From the NCBI GenBank assembly GCA_013152585.1, contig JAADGC010000207.1, forward strand, positions 1-35,463: 35,463 nucleotides of DNA. Reading direction: 5' to 3'. The DNA comes from Chloroflexota bacterium. GTDB lineage: Bacteria > Chloroflexota > Anaerolineae > J102. The notes below the pieces were generated by a model. The model worked only from the letters and a program-made list of their open reading frames with translations, was not told the origin of the DNA and did no database searches. Made by a program: the position numbers and the translations under genes. Shown piece after piece: positions 18,466-26,116 of the stretch; position 1 is the first letter of the stretch; each line of letters begins with the position of its first letter.

Positions 18466-18481
18466 TCCGGCAGTGATTTTT
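18432..18481 (+). terminator. Intrinsic terminator overlapping the stop codon
   Basis: CTGCCGGATTACGG (18432-18445) and CCGTAATCCGGCAG (18460-18473) are perfect 14-bp complements around a 14-nt loop, followed by TTTTT at 18477-18481. The stop TAA (18463-18465) sits in the right arm, so the end of the coding sequence doubles as a terminator. Confidence 0.85.
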
Positions 18482-18560
18482 AACAGGTGTCAATGGGCTT
18501 TCTTTATAGAATTGGCCAATCTTTTTTGGAACCCGATAAACCCAAAAACCGTGCGTCCGG

Positions 18561-18606
18561 CGCATCCGTGATGCGGCGGTTCTTAATCAGCCGCATCACG
18601 GATGCG
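18561..18606. repeat. 17-bp perfect inverted repeat
   Basis: CGCATCCGTGATGCGGC and GCCGCATCACGGATGCG are perfect complements around a 12-nt loop. No T-run follows, and a good terminator already lies 80 nt upstream. It could be a REP-like mobile repeat or a transcript-stabilising structure. It is the strongest hairpin in the 425-nt gap between the glycan block and the response regulator. Confidence 0.7.
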
Positions 18607-18620
18607 GCTAGCGCTTGTCA

Positions 18621-18639
18621 AGGCCAGGTTTTCTGGCCT
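18621..18639. other. Small hairpin
   Basis: AGGCCAG and CTGGCCT form a 7-bp stem around GTTTT. It lies 15 nt after the larger inverted repeat. Role unknown. The rest of the 18482-18890 gap holds no convincing gene; the ORF at 18487-18783 looks like noise. Confidence 0.5.
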
Positions 18640-18650
18640 CTACGCCCTAC

Positions 18651-18680
18651 TTGCTTTTCGGTTCCCTGCGGGTGCATAAT
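18651..18680 (+). promoter_or_regulatory. Candidate promoter for the two-component pair
   Basis: TTGCTT and CATAAT are separated by 18 nt, about 210 nt upstream of the response regulator. This is a sigma70-like match by eye only. AT-rich DNA closer to the gene (TTATATAGG near 18858) is another possibility. Confidence 0.3.
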
Positions 18681-18890
18681 AAAATATACAAGAAAAGACG
18701 CCGGACCCGCCACGATCCGACGTCCTCTGCTCCGGCTCCTCTCGCGTAACTCGGGGAGCTGTTTGGCTGCCGTCTGTCCATGATTGCGACAGCCCAATAG
18801 TTACAGTGAGTATTATCTCAGAAAAGGGGAGCCATTTCAATCCGTGATACTACTCATTATATAGGGCAATTCTTCCCTATTATCAGCCAC

Positions 18891-19661
18891 ATGCACATAA
18901 CACAATCATTAAAAGCACTTTTAGTTGAAGATGATCCTTTTATGCGGCGTGCCGTCTCCGAGTTTTTGGAAGATATGGGGTTTCACGTGTACGCAGCGGC
19001 CACCTATGTTCAAGGATATCAAATGCTCATACAGATGGGGCCGGAATTTCGGTTGGCAGTGTTGGATATTTACTTAACCTATCATTCAGATGAAGATGGT
19101 GCTTCACGCAAGCCCTTGGGCCTGGACCTATGTCGGCGGCTGAAGGTCATTTCTCCCCGATGCGGCGTGCTGTTGTGGTCTGCTTTTTCACATCATGTAT
19201 CGGATGTGGCTCAGTTGGTGGCCGAAGGCATGACTGGCCTGGCGTATGTGCCCAAAGGCAGCCGCTTGGCTACGATCCAGGACCTCATTGCCCGGGTGCA
19301 GCAGGACGAGGTAGCCATTTGTGTCCAGGAGGATGATCGGCATCTCGAGGACGTCGCCGATCGTTTTCTGGCTACGCTGGATGATGATTTGGCGGAACTG
19401 GTGCGGGTGGTACGCAATCGCCTGCCCCGGCTCAGCCCCCGGCAACGGGACGTGATGGTCCTATTACCGCGCAGCCCGCAAGCGATAGCGGCGCAGTTGG
19501 GTTTGGCCATCGCCACGGTGCGGAATTATATCGATGCTTCCTATGCCAGTTTGGGACTGCGAGAGGGAGCTCTGGCCGTCCAACCTTATCGTCACCAAAG
19601 CATCATCGTGCTGGCGGTCATTCTCGATGGCCTGCTGCGCCCAAAAAACCAGAATGGATGA
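18891..19661 (+). CDS. Response regulator, receiver plus LuxR-type HTH
   Basis: The 256-aa protein has a receiver domain with the acidic pair Asp14-Asp15 (LLVEDDPF), phospho-acceptor Asp59 (VLDIYL), Ser97 in the Thr/Ser position and Lys122 (YVPKGS). A loop after Asp59 (YHSDEDGASRKP) is longer than usual. Residues 181-223 form a LuxR/GerE-like helix-turn-helix (LSPRQRDVMVLL...IATVRNYI). The final ~30 residues are extra. It is the likely phosphorylation partner of the kinase that follows, since the genes overlap by ATGA. No clear Shine-Dalgarno precedes the ATG. Target genes are unknown; its position between the glycan block and sucCD does not identify them. Confidence 0.85.
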   Translation: MHITQSLKALLVEDDPFMRRAVSEFLEDMGFHVYAAATYVQGYQMLIQMGPEFRLAVLDIYLTYHSDEDGASRKPLGLDLCRRLKVISPRCGVLLWSAFSHHVSDVAQLVAEGMTGLAYVPKGSRLATIQDLIARVQQDEVAICVQEDDRHLEDVADRFLATLDDDLAELVRVVRNRLPRLSPRQRDVMVLLPRSPQAIAAQLGLAIATVRNYIDASYASLGLREGALAVQPYRHQSIIVLAVILDGLLRPKNQNG

Positions 19662-21994
19662 TGAACGATCTGCACACTGACGATAACCATTGGGGGTGGA
19701 GCGCCCGCCTGGTGCTGGCGTGGGGCATATTTGTATTGGTGATGAGCTCTATCGGTGTGTTCTCCAATTTCAGCCATCTTGGTGAATGGACATTGGGGGC
19801 ATTCACAACCTGGGATGAAACGAATAAGTGCCAACTTGTAAATTTGCTGACGCCACCCACTTGGCCAGCCTTGCAGAAAGATGTCTTCCGGGTGGGAGAC
19901 TGTATCCGACGTGTCAACGATTATGAATTGAATACACAAAAGAACGGCTATGGTCTGGCCGATTATCTGGCCACGCAAGTGGACGATCAAGGGTTGCCGC
20001 GGCCCCATGTAGAGGTCGAACGTAAGGGTGTGGAGCCTTTTGAAACCGAGGCGCCGATGATGCAACTGACATGGAAGCGCTTGCTGAGCCAGATACTGGT
20101 CTTATTGGTCACCGGCTTATCCATGTGGCTGCTGGGCTTGGTCGTGCTTTTAGCCCAACCACAGTCAGAGGCCAATCGCGTCTGGGCCGCTTTTCTGTTC
20201 ATGGGTGAACTGGTGATAACGGGCGCCCTGGCTCGCATCTTGGATGATCATTATCGTTGGATCTACGATTTTTTGGTGATCTCTGGTCCCCGTCCCTTCC
20301 TGGGGGCGCTGCTCTTCCATCTTTCCCTGGTGTATCCCAGACCCGTGCGCCTGCCTCTCAGGAGCTGGCTGCGTTATGCGGGCTATCTGCCGGCACTGCT
20401 TGTCAGCGGAGCCACTGCTGTTCTTTATTACGGCATCATCAAACACAGCCCCTGGGTGCCCGAGCTTGATGCCTGGGTGAGTTTAGGTGTCATGTTGGTG
20501 TTTGGCGCCGGTGTGATGATGTTGCTGACACGTACAGCCTGGGTGGCGCTGCGGGTGCGGGAGCCCCAATATGTGTACCCGGCGCGGGTGATGCTCTTGG
20601 CTTGGGTGTTGGCCTTGCCCTTGTCTTTTTTGGGGATGATCCTGGAAAACCTGCATCTGCCGTGGCTGGCTCATATTAGCAATCTCACCTTCATGTTTTG
20701 GGTGGTACCAGCCACGTCCCTCATAGCCTATGCCATGCTTCGCTACCAGGCATTTGCCTATCGCGGTAAAGCCCTGAATGGCCTGATGATCTGGTTCAGT
20801 AGCGCCTTTATTGCCCAGTTTTACGCCGGAATGGTGGCCCCGCTAGGAATGGACGGCCTGCAATTCATAGTCCTGCTCGGAGCCGTACTCCTCGTTACCT
20901 ATTTATGGTCCAGCGATACACCGCTGCGGCGGCGTTTTCAGCGCCTGGTGATGCGCCATGAATACGATTACACCATCATCAATCATTTTTCGCGGCGCAT
21001 GGCCAGCGCCACTACCCTGGACGCGTGTTTACGGCAGACACTGAGCGATCTGTGCCAATCGTTGGATGTGGCCTGGGCTGCCGTGTGGGTGGTGTATCGG
21101 CCCGGTACCCTGTATGTGGCACAAGCGGGCCAAGACCACGTGCAGGAATTGAGCGCGGATTCTCACACCGCCATCCCCTTACTTCCCCACCCCCCTACCG
21201 GCGCCCAGACACTGCAAACCGGCGCCCAGAAAGTCGGCATGGCGTGGGTGGGCGCCCGCACCACGGCTGAGCCTTTCGACGAGCGCGATCAGCAGTTGCT
21301 GGCCTTATTGGCGCTGGCATGGTCGCAGTCCTTGGCGATCCATGTACAGATGGAAACGTTGGCGCAGACGCCGGCCCGCATACTCTCGGCGATCGAAGTC
21401 GAGCGCCGCCGCATCGGTCAGGATTTACACGATGGGGTGCTGCAGTTTCTGGGCGTCATTCCCATGGAACTGGATCGGGCGGCAGCCTGCGTGCCCCAAC
21501 AAAGCGACAAAGCCCTGGCCATCCTGCGCCGTAACGCCGAACGGGCCGAATCCATATCGATCGAGACCCGAGCCATCGTCTACGATCTCTATCCGCCATC
21601 ATTGGCCCATGGCGGCCTCTCGGCACAGGCCCGGCTCTATGCCAGTCAGGGCTGCCAGACGCATCATGTGCAGTTGGCATGGCGGGAACAGGGTGATGGC
21701 TGGGAGCAGCTCTCGCAGGACCAGGCGATCCAAGTGTATCGCATTTTTCAGCAGGCGCTGGCCAATGCCTGGGCTCATGCCAACGCCCGGTATATCTGGG
21801 TCGAGTTTAAGCAGGAAGCCGGGCATTTTCTGATGACGGTGCGCGATGATGGCCGGGGTTTTGATCCACAAAAGGAAGAAGCCCAGCACCTGGGATTGAT
21901 CACTGTGCGTGAGCGCGCTCGGGCTATCGGCGCCCGTTTGCAGGTGAACTCATACCCCGGGCAGGGGACGACCGTGCGTCTGAGCGTGCCCTGA
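19658..21994 (+). CDS. Membrane histidine kinase, HisKA_3 (NarL/DegS type)
   Basis: The 778-aa protein starts inside the stop of the response regulator (ATGA), indicating coupled translation. A first membrane helix is followed by an outer domain of ~110 residues with VFRVGDCIRRVND, which resembles a PDZ ligand-groove strand (low confidence). About eight further membrane segments follow, then a GAF-like cytoplasmic region (~430-560). The HisKA_3 phosphorylation site is His591 in EVERRRIGQDLHDG. The ATPase domain has Asn703 in its N-box and the G-box DDGRGF at 730-735. Such kinases pair with LuxR-type regulators, as here. The signal is unknown; the multi-helix sensor plus outer domain suggests envelope or membrane cues. 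Confidence 0.86.
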   Translation: MMNDLHTDDNHWGWSARLVLAWGIFVLVMSSIGVFSNFSHLGEWTLGAFTTWDETNKCQLVNLLTPPTWPALQKDVFRVGDCIRRVNDYELNTQKNGYGLADYLATQVDDQGLPRPHVEVERKGVEPFETEAPMMQLTWKRLLSQILVLLVTGLSMWLLGLVVLLAQPQSEANRVWAAFLFMGELVITGALARILDDHYRWIYDFLVISGPRPFLGALLFHLSLVYPRPVRLPLRSWLRYAGYLPALLVSGATAVLYYGIIKHSPWVPELDAWVSLGVMLVFGAGVMMLLTRTAWVALRVREPQYVYPARVMLLAWVLALPLSFLGMILENLHLPWLAHISNLTFMFWVVPATSLIAYAMLRYQAFAYRGKALNGLMIWFSSAFIAQFYAGMVAPLGMDGLQFIVLLGAVLLVTYLWSSDTPLRRRFQRLVMRHEYDYTIINHFSRRMASATTLDACLRQTLSDLCQSLDVAWAAVWVVYRPGTLYVAQAGQDHVQELSADSHTAIPLLPHPPTGAQTLQTGAQKVGMAWVGARTTAEPFDERDQQLLALLALAWSQSLAIHVQMETLAQTPARILSAIEVERRRIGQDLHDGVLQFLGVIPMELDRAAACVPQQSDKALAILRRNAERAESISIETRAIVYDLYPPSLAHGGLSAQARLYASQGCQTHHVQLAWREQGDGWEQLSQDQAIQVYRIFQQALANAWAHANARYIWVEFKQEAGHFLMTVRDDGRGFDPQKEEAQHLGLITVRERARAIGARLQVNSYPGQGTTVRLSVP

Positions 21995-22016
21995 CTCTAA
22001 GCTGGCGTTTGTAGAT

Positions 22017-22045
22017 TTGGGTATCAACCGGGGGTTGGCTATAAT
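22017..22045 (+). promoter_or_regulatory. Candidate sucCD promoter
   Basis: A perfect TATAAT at 22040-22045 has TTGGGT 17 nt upstream. It lies 88 nt before the sucC start in the only gap before the operon. Confidence 0.55.
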
Positions 22046-22120
22046 CGAAGCACATTGGTTGCATACTGCATCATTTTATGGCTGTGGTTGAACATGACAC
22101 AACTATCTTCTGATTCCCGA

Positions 22121-22126
22121 AGGAGG
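22121..22126 (+). promoter_or_regulatory. Shine-Dalgarno that fixes the TTG start of sucC
   Basis: AGGAGG lies 7 nt before TTG 22134. The protein from this TTG begins KLHEFQAK, the canonical SucC N-terminus, so the non-ATG start is well supported. Confidence 0.85.
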
Positions 22127-22133
22127 GAATAGA

Positions 22134-23276
22134 TTGAAACTACATGAATTCCAAGCAAAACGGATATTCGCCCAGCACGGGGTACCCATTCCCAAGGGCG
22201 AAGTAGCTACATCGGCCGTGTATGCGCGTGAGATTGCACAACGCCTGGGTCTGCCGGTGGTGATCAAATCGCAGGTGTTGGTCGGCGGTCGCGGCAAAGC
22301 CGGCGGCGTGAAACTGGCCCGCACAGCCGACGAAGCCCAAGCCCTGGCTGATCAAATTCTGGGTATGAGCATCAAAGGCTACACGGTCAAGCGCGTCCTC
22401 GTCGATCAAGGCGTGGATATCCAGGATGAAATCTACCTGGGGATGGTCGTGGACCGCGCCCGGCGCCGGGTGGTGATGATGGCATCGGCCGAAGGCGGTA
22501 TAGACATCGAAGAGGTGGCCGCAACCATGCCCGAGGCCATCAAAACAGTCACGATCGATCCTTTCCTGGGCTTGAAGTCGTATCAGGCCATTGGCATCGC
22601 CTCCTCGATCGGTATTCCTCAGAATCAATTCCGCAATTTCACCCAGATTGCCTTTGGTCTCTACAAAGCCTTTATGGCCACTGATGCCGAACTGGCCGAG
22701 ATCAATCCCCTGGTGGTGACCGCAGAGGGGACTCTGCTGGCCGTCGATGGCAAGATGGTGCTGGACGACAACGGCCTCTATCGTCATCCCGATCTGGAAG
22801 AAATGCGGGATCTGGATGAGGAGGCTCCCTCGGAAATCGAGGCCCGCATCAATGGTCTCAGCTATGTGAAGCTGGATGGCGAAATTGGCTGCATGGTCAA
22901 TGGTGCCGGTTTGGCCATGGCCACCATGGACATTGTCAAGCACTACGGCGGCTCGCCGGCCAACTTCCTGGATATTGGCGGCGGTGCCAAGAGCGAAAAA
23001 GTGGCGGCGGCGCTGCGCATCATCCTCAGCGATCCCAATGTCAAAGCCGTGCTCCTCAACATCTTCGGCGGCATCACCCGCTGCGACGAGGTCGCACGCG
23101 GCATCCTGGCGGCGTTGGATGAAGTCAAGCCCGACGTGCCCATGGTGGCACGCCTGGTGGGCACCAACGAGAAAGAGGGCCGGGCCTTGCTGGCCACAGC
23201 CGATATGATCACTGCAACCACCCTGGCAGAAGCAGCGCAGAAGGCTGTCGCAGCCGCCCACAACGAACTGGCGTAG
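22134..23276 (+). CDS. sucC: Succinyl-CoA ligase (ADP-forming), beta subunit
   Basis: The 380-aa protein has normal SucC length. It begins with [19 protein letters not shown] and has an ATP-grasp domain with the glycine-rich loop [17 protein letters not shown] and the C-terminal ligase segment [18 protein letters not shown] are textbook SucC signatures. With SucD it converts succinyl-CoA, ADP and phosphate to succinate, CoA and ATP in the TCA cycle, or runs in reverse in reductive pathways. Translation starts at TTG behind a perfect AGGAGG. sucD follows after 18 nt. Nothing appears truncated. Confidence 0.96.
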   Translation: MKLHEFQAKRIFAQHGVPIPKGEVATSAVYAREIAQRLGLPVVIKSQVLVGGRGKAGGVKLARTADEAQALADQILGMSIKGYTVKRVLVDQGVDIQDEIYLGMVVDRARRRVVMMASAEGGIDIEEVAATMPEAIKTVTIDPFLGLKSYQAIGIASSIGIPQNQFRNFTQIAFGLYKAFMATDAELAEINPLVVTAEGTLLAVDGKMVLDDNGLYRHPDLEEMRDLDEEAPSEIEARINGLSYVKLDGEIGCMVNGAGLAMATMDIVKHYGGSPANFLDIGGGAKSEKVAAALRIILSDPNVKAVLLNIFGGITRCDEVARGILAALDEVKPDVPMVARLVGTNEKEGRALLATADMITATTLAEAAQKAVAAAHNELA

Positions 23277-23294
23277 GAGGAACGGAAACAGATT

Positions 23295-24161
23295 ATGAGT
23301 ATTTTAGTGAATAGCGAGACACGCCTCATTGTGCAGGGCCTGACGGGTCGCGAAGGCCGCTTCCATGCCGAACAGATGCTGGCGTATGGAACCAACATTG
23401 TCGCCGGGGTCACACCCGGTAAGGGTGGGCAAGAAGTATTGGACGTCCCCATCTTCAACTCGGTGGCCGAAGCCAAACAGGCCACCCAGGCCAACGCCTC
23501 CATCATTTACGTGCCCGCCCGTTTTGCTGCCGATGCCATTCTGGAAGCAGCCGACGCCGGTCTGGATCTGGTCGTGTGCATCACCGAGGGTGTCCCCATC
23601 CTGGACATGATCGCCGTGCGCGCTTATCTCGATCAAACCCACACCCACCTCATCGGCCCTAACTGTCCTGGCGTGATTACGCCGGGCGAAGCCAAAGTGG
23701 GCATCATGCCCGGACACATCCACATGCCCGGCCCGGTTGGCATTATGTCCCGATCTGGCACACTGACCTACGAGGCCGTCGCCGCCCTCACCGCCCTGGG
23801 CATTGGCCAGACCACCGTCGTCGGTATTGGCGGTGATCCCATCATCGGCACCAAATTCATCGATGTCCTGCGTCTGTTCGAAGCAGATCCCGCTACGCGG
23901 CATGTGGTCATGATCGGCGAAATCGGCGGCACCGATGAAGAGATGGCGGCTGAGTTCATCGCCCATTATATGAAGACCCCCGTGACGGCCTTCATCGCCG
24001 GCCAGACCGCTCCTGCGGGCAAACGCATGGGTCATGCCGGCGCCATTATCAGTGGCGGCAAAGGCACCGCTGCCGAAAAGATCAAAGCCCTGGAAGCCGC
24101 TGGCGCCCCCGTGGCCAGCCATCCCGGCGAGATCGCCGAAATGGTGGCCCGACGTCTGTAA
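23295..24161 (+). CDS. sucD: Succinyl-CoA ligase (ADP-forming), alpha subunit
   Basis: The 288-aa protein matches SucD throughout. The N-terminal CoA-binding Rossmann part has [13 protein letters not shown] and [10 protein letters not shown], and GPNCPGVI lies in the middle. The phosphorylated active-site histidine is His247 in [15 protein letters not shown]. It forms the heteromer with SucC and carries the phospho-His intermediate. AGGAGG overlaps the end of sucC, with an unusually long spacing of about 14 nt to the ATG. A hairpin 23 nt downstream of the stop probably ends the transcript. Confidence 0.96.
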   Translation: MSILVNSETRLIVQGLTGREGRFHAEQMLAYGTNIVAGVTPGKGGQEVLDVPIFNSVAEAKQATQANASIIYVPARFAADAILEAADAGLDLVVCITEGVPILDMIAVRAYLDQTHTHLIGPNCPGVITPGEAKVGIMPGHIHMPGPVGIMSRSGTLTYEAVAALTALGIGQTTVVGIGGDPIIGTKFIDVLRLFEADPATRHVVMIGEIGGTDEEMAAEFIAHYMKTPVTAFIAGQTAPAGKRMGHAGAIISGGKGTAAEKIKALEAAGAPVASHPGEIAEMVARRL

Positions 24162-24183
24162 AAACACCGTTCTCCGGGAGACT

Positions 24184-24245
24184 GGGAGACCAGGCCGTTT
24201 GGGCGGCTGGCACCAGTTTCCTGGTTCCCCGGTTTTCTGAAAGGT
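24184..24245 (+). terminator. Probable terminator after sucCD
   Basis: GGGAGACCAGG (24184-24194) pairs with CCTGGTTCCC (24230-24239) with one bulged G. Smaller stems lie in the loop, and GGTTTT follows. The long loop and short T-run make this a moderate call. Confidence 0.4.
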
Positions 24246-24294
24246 TTCAGTCGGCGAACGGACGTATGCGACGGAAAAGCTCTGCGCTCTCTTG

Positions 24295-24320
24295 TCTCTC
24301 CGCCTCTCTGCGTTAAAATC
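24295..24320 (+). repeat. Copy of the dispersed CTGCGTTAAAAT-type repeat
   Basis: CTCTCCGCCTCTCTGCGTTAAAATC resembles one arm of the repeat at 11616-11700 and the copy at 6441-6463. It lies just before the small DUF5678-like gene. Confidence 0.5.
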
Positions 24321-24346
24321 CACCTGCCGTGCTTGTCTTTTCCAGC

Positions 24347-24559
24347 ATGAAAGTCTCCCCTCTCATCCTGCACCTCGATTTAGCGCCTTATGCGGGTAAA
24401 TACATCGCCCTGGTCGAAGGCCGGGTCGTGGCCGTGGCCGGGACGGCCGCCGATGCCCGTGTGCTGGCCCGCATGGCGCGACCCCAACGTCAGGCGACCC
24501 TTTTGCGCATTGCCCCCACGCCGGCTAACGGCGACGTAGCGGAGGCACCGGAGAAATAG
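24347..24559 (+). CDS. Small DUF5678-like protein
   Basis: The ORF track begins at GTG 24329, but ATG 24347 (MKVSPLILH) is more likely, giving 70 aa. The body YAGKYIALVEGRVVAVAGTAADARVLARM resembles DUF5678-type proteins (a short beta unit reading 'WVAL..GRVVAVG' followed by a helix), small proteins of unknown function common in Chloroflexota and archaea. There is no signal peptide or membrane segment. It lies 39 nt before the nucleotidyltransferase gene and may share its transcript. The similarity is recalled, not searched. Confidence 0.55.
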   Translation: MKVSPLILHLDLAPYAGKYIALVEGRVVAVAGTAADARVLARMARPQRQATLLRIAPTPANGDVAEAPEK

Positions 24560-24598
24560 AATCATCCTTTGATCTGACAGCCCACGCCTCACGCACCC

Positions 24599-26086
24599 AT
24601 GACATCGATCTCCCTCCACGCCCTCCCCGACCCCCTGCAAAAGATCCACCGCACCTTGCTGCACAGTGCTCCCCAGGCCGTGCTGGTGGGCGGAGCTGTG
24701 CGCGATGCGTTGCTGAATGCCCCCGTGCACGATCTCGACTATGTATTGCCGCGGGGGGGCATGTCCAGCGCCCGGCGTCTGGCCGACGCCCTGGGGGGCG
24801 CTTATTACGCGCTCGACGTCGAACGCGATGTGGGACGAGTCGTGTGGTCGGAATCAGCAGGCAGTCCGTGGGTGGTAGATGTCGCCGCCTGGCAGGCCCC
24901 CACCCTCCTCGCCGATCTCCAGGGGCGTGATTTTACCGTCAACGCCATGGCCCTGTTGCCCGATGGCCGGCTGTACGATCCTTTGGACGGCCAGCAAGAC
25001 CTACAACAAGGTTGCTTGCGTCCTTGCTCAGCTCACAGCCTGGCTGATGATCCCATTCGCAGTCTGCGGGCAGTGCGATTCCTGCTTCAGCTCGATTACC
25101 ATCCTGCGCCCGACCTGGCTGCACTGGTGATGGCCGTGGCCCCGCGGCTGCACGAAATCAGCGCCGAACGCCGGCGAGATGAATGGCTGAAGATTCTTAA
25201 ATTGCCAGCTCCCGAGCGCGCCTTTGCCTGGCTGCACGCCTGGGGCCTGCTGCCCCACATCCTGCCCGATATGCTGCCCCTGCAAGGCCTGACCCAACCC
25301 GCCATCCACGCCTACGATGCCTACCGGCACACCGTGGCTGTTCTGCAATGGATGGCCGTCATCGACGAAGCCTTGCGCCGCCGCCAGCCTCCCTCTGGGG
25401 CACTGGCTGCCTGCATCACCGAAACCCTGGCGCCCTACCAGCCAACCCTGGCCGCCTATCTGCGCACCGAGCTGGTGCAGGACCGCCCGCGATGGTTGTG
25501 GTTGCGCTTTGCCGCCCTCGCTCACGACTGGGGCAAGCCCCAAACGCTCACACAGGATACCCAGGGCCAGATTCATTTCTTTGGTCACGAAACCATCAGC
25601 GCCCAGCGGGCCGAGCAATGGCTTTACGATTATCATGCTGCAAAGGCAGAACGTCTGTTTGTACGTACGGTCTGCGGCCAGCACATGCGGCCGGTGCATT
25701 TGCTGGCCGACGGGCAAGCCCCCAGCCGGCGGGCCATCTTCCGCCTGCTCCGCGATACCGGGGACGCTGCTTTGGGAATCATCCTGCTGCACATTGCCGA
25801 TCACTGTGCCACCATTGGCCCCGACCTCAGCCCCGCCGACCTCGCCGAGTACTTGCAAAGAGTCATGCTACTGGCGGCGCCCTTGCTCGATGCCCCCCCC
25901 CATACGGCGATACCCCAACCGCTCTTGACTGGCAAAACGCTCATACAACAATTTGCTCTGGCACCCGGCCCGCTGATCGGCGATTTGCTGGCTGGCTTGC
26001 AGGAAGCCCAGGCCGTGGGTGAAGTAGAAACCCTCGAACAGGCCAATGCCTGGGTGCAGGATCAGTTGGCAATCCGCGATTTGTGA
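24599..26086 (+). CDS. CCA-adding / poly(A) polymerase-type nucleotidyltransferase with HD domain
   Basis: The 495-aa protein is a class II nucleotidyltransferase. The head has VGGAVRD (30-36) and the metal-binding pair Asp45-x-Asp47 (HDLDYVL). GRDFTVNAMA, DDPIRSLRAVRF and SAERRRDE are the conserved neck motifs that bind nucleotide and tRNA. The C-terminal half carries an HD phosphohydrolase motif, His309-Asp310 in LAHDWGKP, as in the E. coli-type CCA enzyme. It probably matures or repairs tRNA 3' ends; A-adding only or poly(A) activity cannot be excluded from sequence. The next gene begins 30 nt later. The frame is intact and of normal length. Confidence 0.88.
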   Translation: MTSISLHALPDPLQKIHRTLLHSAPQAVLVGGAVRDALLNAPVHDLDYVLPRGGMSSARRLADALGGAYYALDVERDVGRVVWSESAGSPWVVDVAAWQAPTLLADLQGRDFTVNAMALLPDGRLYDPLDGQQDLQQGCLRPCSAHSLADDPIRSLRAVRFLLQLDYHPAPDLAALVMAVAPRLHEISAERRRDEWLKILKLPAPERAFAWLHAWGLLPHILPDMLPLQGLTQPAIHAYDAYRHTVAVLQWMAVIDEALRRRQPPSGALAACITETLAPYQPTLAAYLRTELVQDRPRWLWLRFAALAHDWGKPQTLTQDTQGQIHFFGHETISAQRAEQWLYDYHAAKAERLFVRTVCGQHMRPVHLLADGQAPSRRAIFRLLRDTGDAALGIILLHIADHCATIGPDLSPADLAEYLQRVMLLAAPLLDAPPHTAIPQPLLTGKTLIQQFALAPGPLIGDLLAGLQEAQAVGEVETLEQANAWVQDQLAIRDL

Positions 26087-26116
26087 GCCACCATCACTTC
26101 CCCTATAATCCAACTT

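Noticed and set aside
18487-18783. 98-aa plus-strand ORF
   Set aside because: It runs through both hairpins in the gap, has no ribosome binding site and resembles no protein.
22140-24323. Long minus-strand ORFs (373 and 339 aa)
   Set aside because: They are shadows of sucC and sucD.
24162-24346. Extra gene between sucD and the small protein
   Set aside because: The stretch consists of a hairpin and a dispersed repeat; no ORF with a start signal is present.
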